64,000 bases of DNA from Dicyema japonicum (Eukaryota > Dicyemida > Rhombozoa > Dicyemidae): NCBI GenBank assembly GCA_011109175.1, contig RDEW01000020.1, positions 62,001 through 126,000 of the forward strand, in the 5' to 3' direction. The position numbers and the translations under genes are program-made. A model generated the notes under the pieces. That model did not search any database and was not told where the DNA came from. It saw only the letters and a list, made by a program, of their open reading frames with translations. Positions 61,896 to 64,000 of the stretch are shown one piece after another. Numbering within the stretch: position 1 is the first letter of the stretch; every line of letters begins with the position of its first letter.

Positions 61896-63145
61896 ATGAC
61901 TGACTTTCTTTCAGAAGCACCCAAACACCAGTATTTCACCGCCCCTATTTCTGCGTTACATATAAAAAGTATTATTAATATTATTGGCGACAGAGTGGAC
62001 TACTGATGACGCTAAGCAACTCATTCATGAAATACTTAGCATTGATGGCATATTATCGACTCCACTTGTCATTTTGGACACTTGCGTTGACTGGGAGAAA
62101 ATCGGCAGCAAGGAATATTTCACTTCACGTGGGTTTACAGCACAAGACTGTCGAGATATGATGTCCCACATGATTAGACGAGTAGTTTTAAATAAAATTT
62201 TGTAGTTTGATTCTATGAGATCCTACGACAATATTTTACGCCAAGCACGTGACAATATCACCCGGGTCGGAAACCAGTCCAATAGTGATGCTCATTCGTG
62301 TAACAATATTACTCAGAGAGGAAACCAGTCCAGTGGCGATGCTCATTCGCGTGACAATATCACCAGAGATGGAAATCGATTCAATGGTGCTCATTCTCGT
62401 GACAACATAACCCAGAAGGAAACCAATCAAATGGTGGGGCTTATTCTCCTAAAAATATCACCCGGGATGGAATCCGGTCCAATGGTGCTCATTCTCCTAA
62501 AAATATCACCGGGAAGGAATCCTGTCAATGGTGGCTTATTCTCGTGAAAAACCTCCACGTCCACGTAACCTGGTACGTTATACAGAATTTAGCCGCCTTA
62601 ACTCAGGCGCCAAAAAATGTTTAAATTTATTTATTTGTAGCGGGCTATTCTGAGACAACTTCGGAAAATGTACTTGAGAAGTTGGAGACGACTAAGTGAC
62701 GAGAAGAAGATCCCCTTTATATTGAAGTCTGCCAGACTTGGAAGACGCTATGTAAATTTATTCATTATTACTAGGGTGGGACGAGCATCTCCAGAAGGGA
62801 GAGAGACATTATTAGAAGGGCTTTTGTGGACAGGAAAATTGAGTGATTCTTATATTTATAATTAGTTGTGACTTGGCGAGGAGAATTATGTTGGAAAGCA
62901 GATTTGAGTTGCCAAAAATGCGGCCAACCACAAAGAAGAAGAAAGTAGAAACAAAAGATTCTCGAGGCGATTTCTTTTATAGTAAATATCTGACGAATTT
63001 TCCCGCAAAAAATCTCTACATTCATCTACTTAATAACATTCCCGGTTTTAAGGAATTCTTTAAGGAGACTGCTACTTCATTACATCTTGACTTATTTGAT
63101 GTTGTAAATAAGTTCAAATGGACTCAGATTCTGGTGGTTAAATAG
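61896..63145 (+). CDS. UBF-like HMG-box protein
   Basis: The N-terminal exon (WTTDDAKQLIHEIL ... CVDWEKIGSKEYFTSRGFTA) resembles the N-terminal dimerisation region of UBF, the RNA polymerase I factor, including its VDWEK core. A minisatellite-coded spacer follows, then EKPPRPRNLVRYTEFSRLNS and, in the next exon, SWRRLSDEKKIPFILKSARL with GRRY, which form an HMG box. Two further introns of 23 nt (near 62752 and 62844) lead to a C-terminal part with a Lys cluster (TTKKKKVE) and FPAKNLYIHLLNNIPGFKEF, ending at 63145. Frame breaks of one base occur in the spacer (near 62413 and 62513) and inside the HMG box (near 62680). The start is unsure; the ATG at 61896 would need an intron I could not place. 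A general HMG-box protein is the alternative. Confidence 0.6.
62251..62548 (+). repeat. Coding minisatellite, six units of 47-51 bp
   Basis: Six head-to-tail units each encode a variant of DNITRxGNQSNGDAHSR. The unit starts 'aatatcaccc' and ends 'gctcattctcgt' or a close variant. Units 3, 5 and 6 lack a codon. Units 4 and 6 appear to have lost one base in a short homopolymer, which breaks the frame although the repeat peptide is otherwise preserved on both sides. Confidence 0.88.
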
Positions 63146-63182
63146 TGTCATTGTAACAATTTTTAGTATAAATTTTAAACAT

Positions 63183-63973
63183 TTATTTAAGTAAAACGTT
63201 AGCAAACACGTAGGCTAAGATAGTTAATCTATCTGCTTCATGTGCTGATCGGCTGAATTTTCCCGCTCTTGACTTTGATAATTTATTAGAGATTGATCTA
63301 AGAATATTAATTAATATTACCATAATTTTCAAGATTGCTTGAATAATCGACGAGGGAATATATATTTGGGGAGAAAATAAGATTGGCATTGGAGTGGAGT
63401 AATAGACTGAATATGAACAAATATAGTACCAGGTGAGTTTGAGGGTCCGAAGAAGTGAGAATAACACAGTCCAGGGACCATTCCGTAGTTTGCAGCTGTG
63501 TAGACCTGTAAATTATGTCGGAAACGTTAAACATTATCATTACTGTCCTCAGATTGTGAAGGTTGAGGAGAGACGGGGAATACTGGAATATAAACCTAAA
63601 AGGATTAGTCAAATCTAAGCAAGCCAAGCAATTATTACTAACAGGGAAAGCACAAGGAGGAGGTGAGTTATTTTGTAGTCTTTCATTCTGAGGTTAAGTC
63701 GTCCATTGTGGAGTAGAACATCTTTCAGTTTACTTTGGGGGTGGAAGTACCTGCACGTGGTTCGATTACAACGCTGCTAAGAATAAATTTAATAACTTCT
63801 TTTAAAAAGTCATAACAGGAAATCACAGTTCCATTTGATATCAGGACAGAATTTGTTGGATGGGCAAACATGCAGTCATCAATTGACCGGGTACATTTTC
63901 CTTGTTGGAAATCTCTACAAACTTCTACAGTCAGCCAAGAAGTATCTTTGCCTTGAAACGAATAACCAAACAT
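63183..63973 (-). CDS. Muscleblind-like CCCH zinc-finger splicing factor
   Basis: The minus-strand ATG at 63973 starts MFGYSFQGKDTSWLTVEV, followed by CRDFQQGKCTRSIDDCMFAH (first CCCH finger, C-x7-C-x6-C-x3-H). After a 23-nt intron the second finger follows, RCNRTTCRYFHPQSKLKD. Both match the paired fingers of muscleblind (MBNL) proteins, which bind YGCY RNA and regulate splicing. Later exons, joined by introns of about 43, 27 and 23 nt, give a Pro/Ser-rich tail (YIPVFPVSPQPSQSED, YGMVPGLCYSHFFGPSNSP). Only one finger pair is seen, whereas vertebrate MBNL has two; invertebrate muscleblind proteins often have one. The 3' end is uncertain: the frame runs to 63183 without splicing, or stops near 63290 if a 23-nt intron is removed. 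Confidence 0.85.
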
Positions 63974-64000
63974 AACCGAATGACTGCGCAAATTGTCATT

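Noticed and set aside
62251-62548. CRISPR-like array
   Set aside because: The units are contiguous, diverged coding repeats without spacers, in a eukaryotic gene.

Overview
The window reads as nuclear DNA of an animal with very small genes. The genes that can be followed are animal or general eukaryotic families: a MIER-like corepressor, an ELYS-like nucleoporin, a TMEM121-like membrane protein, a SERCA calcium pump, eRF1, a C2H2 zinc-finger protein, a two-domain C-type lectin, ORC5, a UBE2J-like ubiquitin-conjugating fold, an ATGL-like PNPLA lipase, a UBF-like HMG-box protein and a muscleblind-like CCCH protein. Almost all introns that can be placed by protein homology are only about 20-28 nt long, begin GT (very often GTT) and end in a T-rich stretch plus AG. 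Introns this short in an animal genome point to a dicyemid mesozoan; that is an inference from intron size and gene content, and no species marker is visible.

Layout. 0-7 kb: LINE and SINE debris around the MIER-like gene, with a hAT remnant at 6.1-6.8 kb. 7-14.1 kb: one long, many-intron gene (propeller, ELYS-type helical core, long acidic tail, then a LEM domain). 14.2-18 kb: two truncated RTE-like LINE copies on the minus strand. 19.6-25 kb: TMEM121-like gene and SERCA, followed by a relic of one SERCA exon. 27-28.5 kb: eRF1 on the minus strand. 28.8-29.8 kb: a pogo/Tigger element with clear ends. 30-39.3 kb: repeats, LINE fragments and a zinc-finger gene. 39.8-40.7 kb: secreted lectin on the minus strand. 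40.8-41.5 kb: a second pogo-like element. 42.5-43.8 kb: ORC5. 44.4-48.8 kb: R2-like, RTE-like and jockey-like LINE pieces. 48.9-49.7 kb: UBE2J-like gene without its active-site cysteine. 50-57 kb: mostly LINE fragments and simple repeats. 57.5-58.6 kb: PNPLA lipase. 58.8-59.5 kb: two tRNA-derived SINEs. 61.9-63.1 kb: UBF-like gene carrying a minisatellite. 63.2-64 kb: muscleblind-like gene.

There are no operons or pathway clusters; the genes are unrelated housekeeping and regulatory genes set among retroelements. At least three LINE types are present: an APE-type jockey/CR1-like family, an RTE-like family and an R2-like family with a restriction-like endonuclease. DNA transposons (pogo/Tigger, hAT, Tc1-like) and at least two SINE-like families are also present.

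Several otherwise well-conserved genes (SERCA, lectin, ORC5, UBF-like, probably PNPLA) have single-base frame breaks, mostly in homopolymers. This looks more like long-read assembly error than decay, because catalytic and binding residues on both sides of the breaks are kept. The observations I rate highest are the ELYS-LEM fusion, the cysteine-less UBE2J-like protein, the excess of the palindrome CACGTG, and the ultrashort introns.
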